DNA from: Bacillus cereus
Lineage (GTDB): Bacteria > Bacillota > Bacilli > Bacillales > Bacillaceae_G
NCBI RefSeq assembly: GCF_025917685.1
Contig: NZ_CP089518.1
Span: 2,915,001-2,979,000, forward strand
DNA: 64,000 nt
Direction: 5' to 3'
In this document: positions 25,402 to 34,919 of the stretch, in pieces
Layout: each line of letters begins with the position of its first letter
How positions within the stretch are numbered: the first letter of the stretch is position 1
Position numbers and translations under genes: made by a program
Notes under the pieces: model-generated
What the model saw: only the letters and a program-made list of their open reading frames with translations
What the model was told of the DNA's origin: nothing
The model's database searches: none

Positions 25402-27558
25402 TTACTGTGCCGTACTCGGCTGTTGTGCTACTGGGACTAGACTTACACCCGATCGCTGCGCTTTTAAATCAAAATACGCATCCAAAATCTCTTTACCAAT
25501 TGCAGAATTAATACCTGATTTATCATTATTCACCCATGGCACAACAACAGAAAAAGCGACTTCCGGATCAGCGTCATATGGTGCATACCCGGCGAGAGTT
25601 AAATTATAACATTTTTTTCGATAGTTGTTTTCATCTCTTCCAATATCACTCTCTCCACCGTACACTGTCTCTGCTGTTCCTGTTTTTCCAGCCGGTTTAT
25701 AAGGTAATCCTTTAAAAGTTCCAGTACCGGTCCCATCTAACTCTTGGAACACCCTTCTAAATCCTTCTTTCACATGATTTATATATGAAAGATCCATATC
25801 CACTCGATTTAACACGACTGGTTCCATCGATTGCATAACTTTTCCGGCTTCCTCTGGTCTATTTGGTTGCTCTCTAATTTCTTGTACAATTTGTGGTTTC
25901 ATTCGGTAACCACCATTTGCAATCGTTGAGATATATTGAGCAAGCTGCAACGGTGTATATGTATCATATTGTCCAATCGCATAATCAAGTAAAAAACCAG
26001 GTATATTATCAGTTCTACCCATTTGACCAATCGATTCATTTGGCAAGTCAATACCAGTTGGCACACCTAAACCAAATTGTCTAAAGTAATAGCGCATTTT
26101 ATTGAATGTTTCTTGTTTAACATCTAACGGGTTGTTTGGTACATAATCAATACCTGCCATTTTTAAAGCTGTATTAAACATATATACGTTCGATGAAACT
26201 TGCAAAGCTCTTAAATCATCAATATCTCCAAAGTCTTTCCAAGATTTCTTCGGCTTCGAACTTCCTTTAAAGTACATTGGCGCATCAAAGAAATGCGTAT
26301 ATGGCTTAATCGCGCCTGCTTGATATCCAGCTAATAACGTAGCTCCTTTCACCGTCGACCCTAACTCATAAGAGCTTATCATCGTTCCTAAAGCGTAGTC
26401 TTCTATTTGCATACCGCCATCTTTATTTACAATTTTCTTGCCTGCTAATGATAGAATTTGACCATTTTTCGGATTCATCATAACGACGAATGCACGATCC
26501 ATCATAGGTTCAGAAGAATGGAATGCCCTTAAATTCCTTTCAAGACTTTCCTCCACCTTTTTCTGTAAATCCATATCAACTGTTAACATTAAATTATTTC
26601 CACTTTTTCCTTGTGTCACTTTTTCAGTCCGAATAATATTTCCAGCTCTATCAGTAATATTTTTAGACTGTTCTTTCGTTCCATGCAACACATCTTCGTA
26701 TTGTTTTTCGATGTAACTCTTACCAATACGATCATTTCGGTTATAATCTCGTACTAAATAGTAGTCTAATTGTTCCCTTGGTAATCCTTCATTCTCACTC
26801 GAAACACTACCAAGTACAGAACGTAGTATTTTGTCATTTGGGTATTCGCGCTCCCAATCCACAGTCGTATCTACGCCTGGCAAAATCGATAGTCTTTCAC
26901 TCACTACTGCATATTCATTTTGACTTACATCTTTTTTGACGATTTGTGGCGTCATTTTATATCCCGCATTCATTTTGCTTTTAATTGCTAGTACTTCTAT
27001 ATCCTCTTTCGAAAGCTCGTTTAGTTCTTCTTGTGTAATTCTTTCTCGTCTCAACTCTTCTACTTTTTTATCTAATTCTTTTCCTTCAATCTCCTGTTTC
27101 CTAAATTTACTCTCATCTTCTTTCGTTACTTTTGTTGCTGCACGCTTTTCGTTTAACTGCATCCAAAAATCTTTTTTATCTGTCTCTGTTAACTTGTCCA
27201 TATCTTCTTGTGGCATTTCAATTAGCTTTGCTAAATTTCTTGCCACTATTAAAACCTCTTTTGAGTCCACTCCTTTCATTTTCGTATATGTAACTGTTCG
27301 TAACGGTTTATTATTTACAATAACTTTCCCTTCCCGATCAAACATCTTCCCTCTCGGAACTGGAGTACTCACTGTTACATCTTCCTTTTTATTCACTTCA
27401 TTTCGATACGTTTCTCCGTCAATAATTTGTACTTTACCTAATTGAATAATAATAGCTGAAAATAAAAGAAAAACGATAAAAAATAGTACATTTAACCGAA
27501 ACGGAATATGAGTCTTTTTCTTTTTCGACTGTTTCTGCTTCTCCTTTTTCTGTCTCAT
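25402..27558 (-). CDS. Class B penicillin-binding protein (PBP2-type transpeptidase)
   Basis: 718 aa. Lys-rich cytoplasmic N-terminus, one membrane helix (LNVLFFIVFLLFSAIIIQL), a dimerisation domain beginning PRGKMFDREG, then transpeptidase motifs ELGSTVKGA (SxxK), SSNVYMF (SxN) and AGKTGTAE (KTG). Cross-links peptidoglycan. The ribosome site GAGGGAG fits ATG at 27558; the frame could extend 15 codons. Sits upstream of the signal peptidase gene. Which cell-wall stage it serves is not clear from sequence. Confidence 0.9.
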   Translation of the reverse strand: MRQKKEKQKQSKKKKTHIPFRLNVLFFIVFLLFSAIIIQLGKVQIIDGETYRNEVNKKEDVTVSTPVPRGKMFDREGKVIVNNKPLRTVTYTKMKGVDSKEVLIVARNLAKLIEMPQEDMDKLTETDKKDFWMQLNEKRAATKVTKEDESKFRKQEIEGKELDKKVEELRRERITQEELNELSKEDIEVLAIKSKMNAGYKMTPQIVKKDVSQNEYAVVSERLSILPGVDTTVDWEREYPNDKILRSVLGSVSSENEGLPREQLDYYLVRDYNRNDRIGKSYIEKQYEDVLHGTKEQSKNITDRAGNIIRTEKVTQGKSGNNLMLTVDMDLQKKVEESLERNLRAFHSSEPMMDRAFVVMMNPKNGQILSLAGKKIVNKDGGMQIEDYALGTMISSYELGSTVKGATLLAGYQAGAIKPYTHFFDAPMYFKGSSKPKKSWKDFGDIDDLRALQVSSNVYMFNTALKMAGIDYVPNNPLDVKQETFNKMRYYFRQFGLGVPTGIDLPNESIGQMGRTDNIPGFLLDYAIGQYDTYTPLQLAQYISTIANGGYRMKPQIVQEIREQPNRPEEAGKVMQSMEPVVLNRVDMDLSYINHVKEGFRRVFQELDGTGTGTFKGLPYKPAGKTGTAETVYGGESDIGRDENNYRKKCYNLTLAGYAPYDADPEVAFSVVVPWVNNDKSGINSAIGKEILDAYFDLKAQRSGVSLVPVAQQPSTAQ

Positions 27559-27750
27559 TTTGCTCCCTCGCTTCATTCTATTAACATTTCTGCGCAAAAT
27601 CATTATGTATCAAATTTATTTATATGATATATATAGAATTTTATATTAGTTACAAAGGAAAGAAAAGATTTAATTTTCAGTTTTTGTATTTTGCACCCTA
27701 TTTATTACCATTCCCTTAATACGTAATTACATGAATATAATGGATACAAA

Positions 27751-27781
27751 AAACTGAGGTGGACATCATTCACCTCAGTTT
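27751..27781 (-). terminator. Terminator of the sirtuin gene
   Basis: AAACTGAGGTG (27751-27761) and CACCTCAGTTT (27771-27781); on the minus strand it is followed by a T-run. Confidence 0.8.
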
Positions 27782-27799
27782 CTTTACGAAAACAAAAAC

Positions 27800-28528
27800 T
27801 TATTTAATCGAAGATAGCCCTTGGGCAAATTCACCAATCTTTTGTTGAAAAACATAATTAAAGTTATATTCTTGTCCTGTTCGTTCTTCATTTACTAAAA
27901 TGGTTGTTGCCCCTATTTCTCTTTTGGCGATTTCTGGGAACGAAGCGACAGGTTGCACTTTTAATGACGTTCCCATAACGATAAGTACATCTGTTTCATA
28001 TAAACGTTTAATCGCATTTTGATATTGCGGCAATGTATCTCCGTATAAAACAACGTCTGGATTTAAAATGAAATTACACTTCCCGCAGCGCGGTACTTCA
28101 TGATCAATCATATATTGTAAATCATATCCCGCTTTACACTTCGGACAATGTGCTGTTTGAAGTGTTCCATGTAAATCAATGACATGTTTACTACCACTTA
28201 ATTGATGTAAACCGTCAATATTTTGCGTTAAAATCGTAATATCTTTCCCTTGTTCTTCTAATTCAGCTAAAAAGCGATGTCCACGATTTGGTTTATATTG
28301 ATGAAACGTATTAATTTGAAATATTTCTTTATAATGCTTCCAAAACTCTTTCGGACTTCTGTTATAGTATCCCCTTGATAAATACATCTCCACATTCGCA
28401 TCAGCATACAATCCATTTGCTGAACGAAAATCTGGGATACCACTTTCCGTACTTGCACCAGCACCTGTTAACACTGTAATTTTCTTCGCTTGTTCTAAAA
28501 TTGAACGTACTTCTTCAAATTGTTGCAC
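27800..28528 (-). CDS. NAD-dependent protein deacylase (sirtuin)
   Basis: 242 aa. Sir2 motifs: TGAGASTESGIPDFRS (NAD binding), TQNIDGLH, catalytic His in DLHGT, and four zinc cysteines in HCPKCKAG and RCGKCNF. Removes acetyl or acyl groups from lysines using NAD. I use the GTG at 28528 (AGAGGTG six bases upstream). It is convergent with nothing and lies downstream of pcp on the same strand with its own ribosome site. Confidence 0.9.
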   Translation of the reverse strand: MQQFEEVRSILEQAKKITVLTGAGASTESGIPDFRSANGLYADANVEMYLSRGYYNRSPKEFWKHYKEIFQINTFHQYKPNRGHRFLAELEEQGKDITILTQNIDGLHQLSGSKHVIDLHGTLQTAHCPKCKAGYDLQYMIDHEVPRCGKCNFILNPDVVLYGDTLPQYQNAIKRLYETDVLIVMGTSLKVQPVASFPEIAKREIGATTILVNEERTGQEYNFNYVFQQKIGEFAQGLSSIK

Positions 28529-28603
28529 AAAAATCACCTCTATGTATATTGCTATACTTATTATATCAGTTGTTTACAGGAGGTGTTATCCGATTCGTTT
28601 TAT

Positions 28604-29251
28604 TTAATGCGTTGTACCCCCAATTTCCACGATATCCACCTCAACCGTCGTCGTTACCTCAACTGCCAATTCTATCCCTTTACTAATAGTAGAAAGTGAC
28701 ATACTCGGTTGCCCTGGATAATTGCTCGCTTGTTCTGGTAAAAATGGAATATGAACAAACCCGCCTTTTATTTTCTGATCATGTTTCTCCAGTTCATGCA
28801 TAAGGCCATAAAAGATATGATTACAAACGAATGTACCTGCCGTTTGTGAAACGGAAGCTGGTATGCCTTCTTCTTGAAGTCTTTTTACGATTGCTTTCAT
28901 CGGAAGCGTAGACCAATAGGCAGCCGGTCCTTCTTCTACAACTGGTACATCTACCGGCTGATTCCCTTCATTGTCAGCAATTCTTGCATCATCAATATTA
29001 ATTGCGACACGCTCTATCGTAATATCTGGTCTGCCCCCAGCTTGTCCGATACATATAATCATTTCAGGATTTAGTTCTTCTATATATTCTTTTAAAACTT
29101 TTATTGATTTATGAAATACAGTTGGTACTTGTTTACTAATAATCTTGTACTCTCCAATTGTTTTTTCATGCAAACTTTTTGCTACTTCCCAAGCTGGGTT
29201 GATGCTTTCTCCGCCGAACGGATCAAATCCTGTTAATAATACTGTTTTCAT
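28604..29251 (-). CDS. pcp: Pyrrolidone-carboxylate peptidase
   Basis: 215 aa, the standard family length. Catalytic triad elements seen: Glu in [20 protein letters not shown] near residue 80, Cys in [11 protein letters not shown] near 143, and His in [10 protein letters not shown] near 167. Removes N-terminal pyroglutamate from peptides. Last gene of the pxp operon, 15 bases after DUF979, so its product (5-oxoproline) feeds the oxoprolinase encoded upstream. Confidence 0.95.
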   Translation of the reverse strand: MKTVLLTGFDPFGGESINPAWEVAKSLHEKTIGEYKIISKQVPTVFHKSIKVLKEYIEELNPEMIICIGQAGGRPDITIERVAINIDDARIADNEGNQPVDVPVVEEGPAAYWSTLPMKAIVKRLQEEGIPASVSQTAGTFVCNHIFYGLMHELEKHDQKIKGGFVHIPFLPEQASNYPGQPSMSLSTISKGIELAVEVTTTVEVDIVEIGGTTH

Positions 29252-29266
29252 ATTTTCCCCTCCTAA

Positions 29267-30229
29267 TTAGAAACGATATACAAGGCCGTACATAATAAAC
29301 ATATTGATAATAAAAATTGATAGAGCGATTGGTACTTGTGCTTTAATAACTGCATTTTTATCTTTCAATTCTAAAAGCATTGCCGGTACGATATTAAAGT
29401 TTGCTGCCATTGGAGTAAGCAGCGTTCCGCAATATCCAGCAAACATACCTAGTGCTGCCATAATTGCTGGGTTTCCTCCGTGCATTTGCACAATTAAAGG
29501 TAAGCCAATTCCTCCAGTAATAACGGCAAATGCTGCAAATGCATTCCCCATTACGACTGTAAATAGCATCATTCCTAAACAATACGCCATAACAGCAACG
29601 AACGGGTACTCTGTCGGTAACACTTGTCCGACTAAATCAGAAACGACTTGCCCAACGCCAGACTTCGCGAAAATACCGCCAAGTGCTGCTAACATTTGTG
29701 GTAAAATTACAGCCCAACCGACAGCTTGTAATAGTCTGCTTCCTTCTTGAACAGGCGTTGTTATTTTCGATTTTGTAATACGCATCGCCGCAACGAATGC
29801 AAGTAATGCTCCTAGCGCTAATGCTACTAACGTTACTTTATCCGGATCAACAAGTGAGACATTTCCCCATTTGATTTTCCCTAACGTTAATGTACCGATA
29901 ATTGTAAAAATAGGAATTAATAGTGCAGGCATAAAAATTTTATTTTTCAATTTCTCAGCATGTTTCACACGTTCTTGTACTGGAATTTCTTTCTCCTCTG
30001 ATTTTGTTACTTTGTTTAGTGAAGCTAACACGACCATAGCGAGTACAATACAGCCAACGTAAAACGAAGGGATTACATTTCCGAATAAAAATGTAACTGC
30101 AAATAACGCCCAAAATAAGCTAGAACCAAATCGATTTGGATGTTCACGATCAAATGCAATACGAACAGCGATAAAGGCAACGATTATACCTAATACGTAA
30201 TAGATTGTATCCATTGTGATGATGTTCAT
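29267..30229 (-). CDS. DUF979 membrane protein, candidate 5-oxoproline transport
   Basis: 320 aa, about nine or ten membrane helices, strongly hydrophobic with small-residue motifs (GLPLIVQMHGGNPAIMAALG, FAGYCGTLLTPMAANFNIVP) resembling ion-coupled carriers. DUF979 genes usually pair with DUF969 and lie by oxoprolinase genes. A joint transporter role for pyroglutamate is my inference from this linkage. Starts one base after DUF969 ends. Confidence 0.75.
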   Translation of the reverse strand: MNIITMDTIYYVLGIIVAFIAVRIAFDREHPNRFGSSLFWALFAVTFLFGNVIPSFYVGCIVLAMVVLASLNKVTKSEEKEIPVQERVKHAEKLKNKIFMPALLIPIFTIIGTLTLGKIKWGNVSLVDPDKVTLVALALGALLAFVAAMRITKSKITTPVQEGSRLLQAVGWAVILPQMLAALGGIFAKSGVGQVVSDLVGQVLPTEYPFVAVMAYCLGMMLFTVVMGNAFAAFAVITGGIGLPLIVQMHGGNPAIMAALGMFAGYCGTLLTPMAANFNIVPAMLLELKDKNAVIKAQVPIALSIFIINMFIMYGLVYRF

Positions 30230-30230
30230 T

Positions 30231-30926
30231 TTATATTGCCTCCTTCTCTTCTTTTTCTTTTGATTCCATCGTTTTCGCTATATACTTATCAAACCTTCTA
30301 AATCTAATCCAGCTTACAATAAGGGCAGATATCGCAGTTGGAATACCCCAAAGTGCCATATCCCATACACCAACATGCATTCCTACTGAATCGAAGAACC
30401 CTTTCATTAGTAAAATGGCACCAGTTGCGATGAAAATATCTTCTCCGAAAAACCAAGCTGTGTTTTCCGCGGCTGCTGCGTTTGCTTTAATCTTTTCTCT
30501 TAATTTTTCAGGGAGTTTACCGTATTTACCCTGCGCAGCTCCTTCTGCCATTGGTGCAACAAGCGGTCTTACTGTTTGCGCATGACCACCAATATTTAGT
30601 CCAAGTGCTGCTGATGATTCTCTTATCGTAAAATATGACATTAATACTTTTCCAGTTGTAGCGCCTTTTGATTTCGTTATAAGTGCTTCTGCTCTTTCTT
30701 TTAAACCGTAACGCTCTAAAATTCCGATTACCGGTAAAGTTAGTATAATAGGCATAGACATATATCTATTTTCTATGAAAAATTTACCGAACATGCTGAT
30801 GACATCATAAAAGCTTAATCCTGAAACCATACCAGTAACAATACCTGCAACCATAACTACTAAAAGTGTATTTAATCTAAATAAAAAACCAACTGCAACA
30901 AGTAGTATCCCGATTAATTTAATCAT
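30231..30926 (-). CDS. DUF969 membrane protein
   Basis: 231 aa, about six helices, with IRESSAALGLNIGGHAQTVR and WFFGEDIFIATGAILL conserved. Family partner of DUF979; together their length equals one carrier, which suggests a split two-subunit transporter. I chose ATG at 30926 with GGGGGAAG; a longer frame would overlap pxpA. Substrate inferred from the operon only. Confidence 0.75.
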   Translation of the reverse strand: MIKLIGILLVAVGFLFRLNTLLVVMVAGIVTGMVSGLSFYDVISMFGKFFIENRYMSMPIILTLPVIGILERYGLKERAEALITKSKGATTGKVLMSYFTIRESSAALGLNIGGHAQTVRPLVAPMAEGAAQGKYGKLPEKLREKIKANAAAAENTAWFFGEDIFIATGAILLMKGFFDSVGMHVGVWDMALWGIPTAISALIVSWIRFRRFDKYIAKTMESKEKEEKEAI

Positions 30927-30946
30927 TCTATCACTTCCCCCATTTT

Positions 30947-31708
30947 TTATTTCGGTGCACAAATAGAAACACCATTAAGTTCGAATGTTCTGTATATTTT
31001 TTTCGCAAATTGGACTGCTTTCTCCCCATCACCGTGTAAACAGATCGTTTTCGCCTGAACTGTTACTTTCTCTCCGCTCACCGCGTTTACATAGCCTTCT
31101 TTCACCATTTGAAGCACTTGCTTTATCGCTTCGTCTTCATTTTTTATAAGTGCATTTTCTTCTGTCCGGCTTGTTAACGTTCCATCTTGCTTATACGTAC
31201 GATCTGCAAAAGCCTCTTGTACGAGCGTTATATTATATTTTTCTGTTGCCCTTATAAAAGCCTCACTATTTGCTAATCCGTAAAGTAATAGATTTGGATT
31301 GATATGATAAATTGCCTTTGCGATTGCATCTGCAATTTCTGAATCAATTGCCGCCATATTATATAAGGAACCGTGCGGTTTTACATGTTGCATTTTCCCG
31401 CCTGCCGCTTTAACAAATCCGTCTAATGCGCCAATTTGATATAAAACATAATCGTATACTTCACTTGCTGAAACATGCATGTTCCTTCTTCCAAATCCAA
31501 TTAAATCAGGAAATCCAGGGTGTGCCCCTATTGCTACGTTTTGCTGCAGAGCTTTTTCAACCGTTTGCCGCATAACAGACGGATCACCAGCATGAAAACC
31601 ACAAGCAACGTTTATAGAGGAAACGAACGGAAGAATTTCATCATCATTTCCCATTTTATAAGCTCCAAAACTTTCTCCTAAATCACAGTTTAAATCGATT
31701 GTATTCAC
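30947..31708 (-). CDS. pxpA: 5-oxoprolinase subunit A (LamB/YcsF family)
   Basis: 253 aa. Signature opening IDLNCDLGESFGAYKMGND, then SINVACGFHAGDP and HVKPHGSLYN. PxpA works with PxpB and PxpC to open 5-oxoproline to glutamate with ATP. GTG start, AGGAGG eight bases upstream. Third of the three subunit genes in the order B, C, A. Confidence 0.95.
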   Translation of the reverse strand: MNTIDLNCDLGESFGAYKMGNDDEILPFVSSINVACGFHAGDPSVMRQTVEKALQQNVAIGAHPGFPDLIGFGRRNMHVSASEVYDYVLYQIGALDGFVKAAGGKMQHVKPHGSLYNMAAIDSEIADAIAKAIYHINPNLLLYGLANSEAFIRATEKYNITLVQEAFADRTYKQDGTLTSRTEENALIKNEDEAIKQVLQMVKEGYVNAVSGEKVTVQAKTICLHGDGEKAVQFAKKIYRTFELNGVSICAPK

Positions 31709-31726
31709 GATGTTTTCCTCCTAATG

Positions 31727-32716
31727 TCAGCTTCGTAAAGCGATGAATTTCTTTAATAGACTCATACTTGTTTCCTGCTTTATATATAATTGCGCAGCTT
31801 TTTCCATAGTTATTTTTTCAAAAGTTACATAGTCTCCTGGTTTCAGCTGCGCTAGAAGAGGTAAATCCACTGAAACTACATTTCCAATTCTCGGATAACC
31901 ACCTGTCGTTTGTCTATCCGCCATTAATATAATAGGCTGTCCACCATTCGGTACTTGAATTGTTCCGAATGTAACGGGACTCGATAAAATTTCTACCTCT
32001 TCCACTCTATTTAAAACATCTCCGTCAAGCCTATATCCCATGCGATCAGCATAATTGGATACTTTATACTCTTTCGAAAAAAACGACTTTATACTTTCTT
32101 CTGTAAATTGATCATATTCAAAGTCTGTTATGACGCGAAGAATAGGATGCTTCTTATATTTTGGTAAAGCATCGCTGCAAATTGCCCACTTCGTTTTTAT
32201 ACGCTCTTCTTCTTGTAAGTTTTGAATGAAACGATTCGCAACTTCTGCCCCTGTACCAATTTGAAAATAATCTCCTTTTTTCAGCATTCTCCCTTCAATA
32301 CCACCAAGAGCAGCACGTATGTAAGTACTTTTACTTCCCATCGTACGATCAATATTTATACCGCCCGCAAAAGTCACATATGCTCTGCAACCGCTTTTCG
32401 CTTTTCCGAGGCAAAGCATGCTTCCTTCTTCAGCTAATATAGGGCGCCATAATGGAATGCGCTCTCCATTTAATAACGGTTCCATATCTGCTCCGCCAAT
32501 CGCAAGCAATGTCGTTTTCTTTATTAACAATTTAGGTCCCATTATTGTAATTTCGATTCCCGCCTCATTCTCCTCATTACCTACTAACATATTAATCATC
32601 CTGAGCGCACTTTTATCCATAGCACCGCCAACAGGCACACCGTATTGCTGATAATGAAATCTCCCTAAATCTTGGACTGTTGTAAACATTCCAGCATGCA
32701 AAACCTCTACATCCAT
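31727..32716 (-). CDS. pxpC: 5-oxoprolinase subunit C (KipA-like)
   Basis: 329 aa. KipA/biotin-dependent carboxyltransferase-like domain: LHAGMFTTVQDLGRFHYQQY at the start, GVPVGGAMDK, and late PVTFGTIQVPNGGQPIILMADRQTTGGYP region. Forms the catalytic pair with PxpB. It overlaps the end of pxpB by 10 bases, so the two are translationally coupled. Confidence 0.95.
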   Translation of the reverse strand: MDVEVLHAGMFTTVQDLGRFHYQQYGVPVGGAMDKSALRMINMLVGNEENEAGIEITIMGPKLLIKKTTLLAIGGADMEPLLNGERIPLWRPILAEEGSMLCLGKAKSGCRAYVTFAGGINIDRTMGSKSTYIRAALGGIEGRMLKKGDYFQIGTGAEVANRFIQNLQEEERIKTKWAICSDALPKYKKHPILRVITDFEYDQFTEESIKSFFSKEYKVSNYADRMGYRLDGDVLNRVEEVEILSSPVTFGTIQVPNGGQPIILMADRQTTGGYPRIGNVVSVDLPLLAQLKPGDYVTFEKITMEKAAQLYIKQETSMSLLKKFIALRS

Positions 32717-33420
32717 TCTTTAGCCCCCTCAAGCGATACGTACTCTTCCTTTGTTATTGGTTTAAATCGCAAATACATACCACTTTGAATATATGTTGGT
32801 GTTTCTTCTTTTGGATTAAATAGAGAAATAGGTGTTCGGCCGATAATATTCCAGCCTCCTGGTGTTTCAAGCGGATAAATACCCGTTTGATTTCCGCCAA
32901 TCCCTACTGAGCCAGGAGCGATTTGTAACCGTGGTGTTTCTTTTCTAGGTGTTTCTAGTTCTTTTGATAATCCCCCTAAATAAGGGAATCCAGGCGTAAA
33001 GCCTAACATATAAACGAAATATGTTGTTTCACTATGTATTCGAATAACATCCTCTACTTGTAATCCTTGATAATGTGCAACCTCTTCTAAATCAGGTCCA
33101 TATTCTCCCCCGTAACACACTGGTATAGAAATATGTTTCACATCTCGGTTCACTTCTTCTTTATAAGAATCAGACAGCTCCCGTATATACTGGCAAACAT
33201 AATCATATGGTCTTATATTTCTATCATTTTCCTTCCATACTTCGTACAAATTGTAATAAACCGCTAATGAAGTAAACGACGGAACGCATTCAACTATTCC
33301 TGCAAACGGATGTTGCTGCAGTGCTTGAAATAATCGTTGTACTTTTTCGTATATATCCATCCCAATTTCTTCACCAAATGTAACAATAATTGCTTGATCC
33401 CCTAACGCAGAAAATTTCAT
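32707..33420 (-). CDS. pxpB: 5-oxoprolinase subunit B (KipI-like)
   Basis: 237 aa. KipI/allophanate hydrolase subunit 1-like: FSALGDQAIIVTFGEEI opening, YMLGFTPGFPYLGGL, and PGSVGIGGNQTGIYPLETPGGW. Start has GAGGGAG. First structural gene of the operon, 15 bases after the iclR stop. Confidence 0.95.
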   Translation of the reverse strand: MKFSALGDQAIIVTFGEEIGMDIYEKVQRLFQALQQHPFAGIVECVPSFTSLAVYYNLYEVWKENDRNIRPYDYVCQYIRELSDSYKEEVNRDVKHISIPVCYGGEYGPDLEEVAHYQGLQVEDVIRIHSETTYFVYMLGFTPGFPYLGGLSKELETPRKETPRLQIAPGSVGIGGNQTGIYPLETPGGWNIIGRTPISLFNPKEETPTYIQSGMYLRFKPITKEEYVSLEGAKEWM

Positions 33421-33434
33421 CCCACTCCCTCTTT

Positions 33435-34187
33435 CTATGCCAAAAAGCCGAGTTCTTTCGAAATGCGGTTCGCTGTTTCTTTCACTTTCGCAGTAAAATA
33501 CGCAATGTTACTTTCGCTATACTCAATTGCCAATCCCGAAATACTAATGCCTGCTACAACCGTTCCATCACTTGCAAAAATTGGAGCTGCTATAGCCGCT
33601 GTATGATTTTCTAATTCAGAATAACTAATTGTATATCCAGCTTGTTTTGCCATATGTAACACTTCTAGTAAATGTTCCTTATTCACAATCGTTCCATCTG
33701 CAAACTGCTTTAAATCCGTTTCCTCTACGTACTTTCTTTTCTCTTCCTCAGAAAAATACGATAGTAAAATTCTTGGACATGCACCCGCATAAAGCGGCGC
33801 TCTTCTTCCAACCGCCGTATAAACACGTACCGGCTGAACTCCTTCCATCTTCTCAACGTAAATTGCATCATTACCATCTTGAATAATTAAATTTACTGCC
33901 TGCCCTAAACTATCTCTAAGCTCTTTCATATAAGGAATCGCAATATTTCTTACGGATAACCTTTGTGAAACAAGTTGACCAAATCGTAAAAAAACGACTC
34001 CGAGACGATACTTTCCCTTTTCTGTTTTTTGTAAAAAGTCCATTTCTTCTAACGAGCCAATTAAACGATAAACAGATGTTTTCGGCATATTCGTATGCTG
34101 AACCATCTCTGTTAAACTTAGCTCTTCATGTTCATAAAACAACTCCAAAATATCCATTGTCTTAACTGCCGTTTTATTTATACTCAT
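33435..34187 (-). CDS. IclR family regulator of the pxp operon
   Basis: 250 aa. N-terminal winged helix (LSLTEMVQHTNMPKTSVYRL) and C-terminal IclR effector domain (CPRILLSYFSEEE, GYTISYSELENHTAAIAAPI). ATG at 34187 with AAAAGGAG. It is the first gene of the pyroglutamate operon, so it probably controls both itself and the enzymes through the palindrome upstream. Confidence 0.85.
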   Translation of the reverse strand: MSINKTAVKTMDILELFYEHEELSLTEMVQHTNMPKTSVYRLIGSLEEMDFLQKTEKGKYRLGVVFLRFGQLVSQRLSVRNIAIPYMKELRDSLGQAVNLIIQDGNDAIYVEKMEGVQPVRVYTAVGRRAPLYAGACPRILLSYFSEEEKRKYVEETDLKQFADGTIVNKEHLLEVLHMAKQAGYTISYSELENHTAAIAAPIFASDGTVVAGISISGLAIEYSESNIAYFTAKVKETANRISKELGFLA

Positions 34188-34201
34188 CCTATCTCCTTTT
34201 A

Positions 34202-34239
34202 GTTCCGAATTTCGGAACTTCAATTCCGTTTTTCGAAAC
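34202..34239 (-). promoter_or_regulatory. Palindromic operator upstream of iclR
   Basis: Perfect 17-bp palindrome GTTCCGAATTTCGGAAC at 34202-34218. An imperfect second copy (TTCCG-TTTTT-CGAAA) follows at 34224-34238. It lies 15 bases before the start codon and abuts the ribosome site, so binding would block expression. IclR proteins bind such sites. Confidence 0.65.
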
Positions 34240-34302
34240 AAATATATAATTTAAAATTATAAAATATTCTTTCAATTCTATCAATATATTTTTCACAAAC
34301 AA

Positions 34303-34340
34303 AAAAAGTATGGAAGAATATTTCTCCCATACTTTTTCTT
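34303..34340 (-). terminator. Terminator of the cutC-sip unit
   Basis: AAAAAGTATGG (34303-34313) pairs with CCATACTTTTT (34327-34337), near-perfect arms with flanking A and T runs. Confidence 0.75.
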
Positions 34341-34344
34341 TATT

Positions 34345-34896
34345 TTATAACGCTCTAACTTGTTTCAACGGCCAGAAAACAGCTTGTCCTTTTCCGACAA
34401 TTTCATCTTCTGAAATAAATCCAAACATACGACCGTCTTTAGACACTTCACGATTATCTCCTAAAACAAATACTTGGCCTTCTGGTACTTTTGTTTTCCC
34501 TGTGATTTGTTCTAACGTAAAGTCTGGAGTTAATACACGGCCTGCTGCTTTTTCTTTAAACTCTTTTAAATATGGTTCTTCCATCGCTTTTCCGTTTACA
34601 TATAACACATCGTTTTTATACTCAACTGTATCGCCTGGTAAACCAATTACTCGTTTTACTAAATCGTATCCTTCTTTTCCGTGGAAGACGATAATATCAA
34701 AGCGTTCTAATCCACTTATACTATAACCAATCTTATTCACAAGAACTCGTTCGTTATTTTCTAAAGTGGGCATCATCGATTCACCTTGTACTAATGACGG
34801 TGTAAATAAAACACCGCGAATAATAGCGATTAATACAAGGGTAAATCCTATCGTTTTAGCCCATGAGAATAATTCTTTCTTCGTATTTTCCTTCAT
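34345..34896 (-). CDS. Type I signal peptidase
   Basis: 183 aa with one N-terminal helix. Catalytic Ser in VQGESMMPTL, Lys in DLVKRVIGLPGD, and VFVLGDNREVSKDGR near the end. Closely related in layout to the other signal peptidase at 24785. Follows cutC by 23 bases on the same strand. Bacillus species often carry several paralogues with overlapping roles. Confidence 0.92.
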   Translation of the reverse strand: MKENTKKELFSWAKTIGFTLVLIAIIRGVLFTPSLVQGESMMPTLENNERVLVNKIGYSISGLERFDIIVFHGKEGYDLVKRVIGLPGDTVEYKNDVLYVNGKAMEEPYLKEFKEKAAGRVLTPDFTLEQITGKTKVPEGQVFVLGDNREVSKDGRMFGFISEDEIVGKGQAVFWPLKQVRAL

Positions 34897-34919
34897 CGTT
34901 TCTCCTCTTTCTTACGTGT

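Noticed and set aside
26936..27445. 169-codon ORF opposite the PBP gene
   Set aside because: Shadow of the PBP coding frame; low-complexity Ser-rich product.
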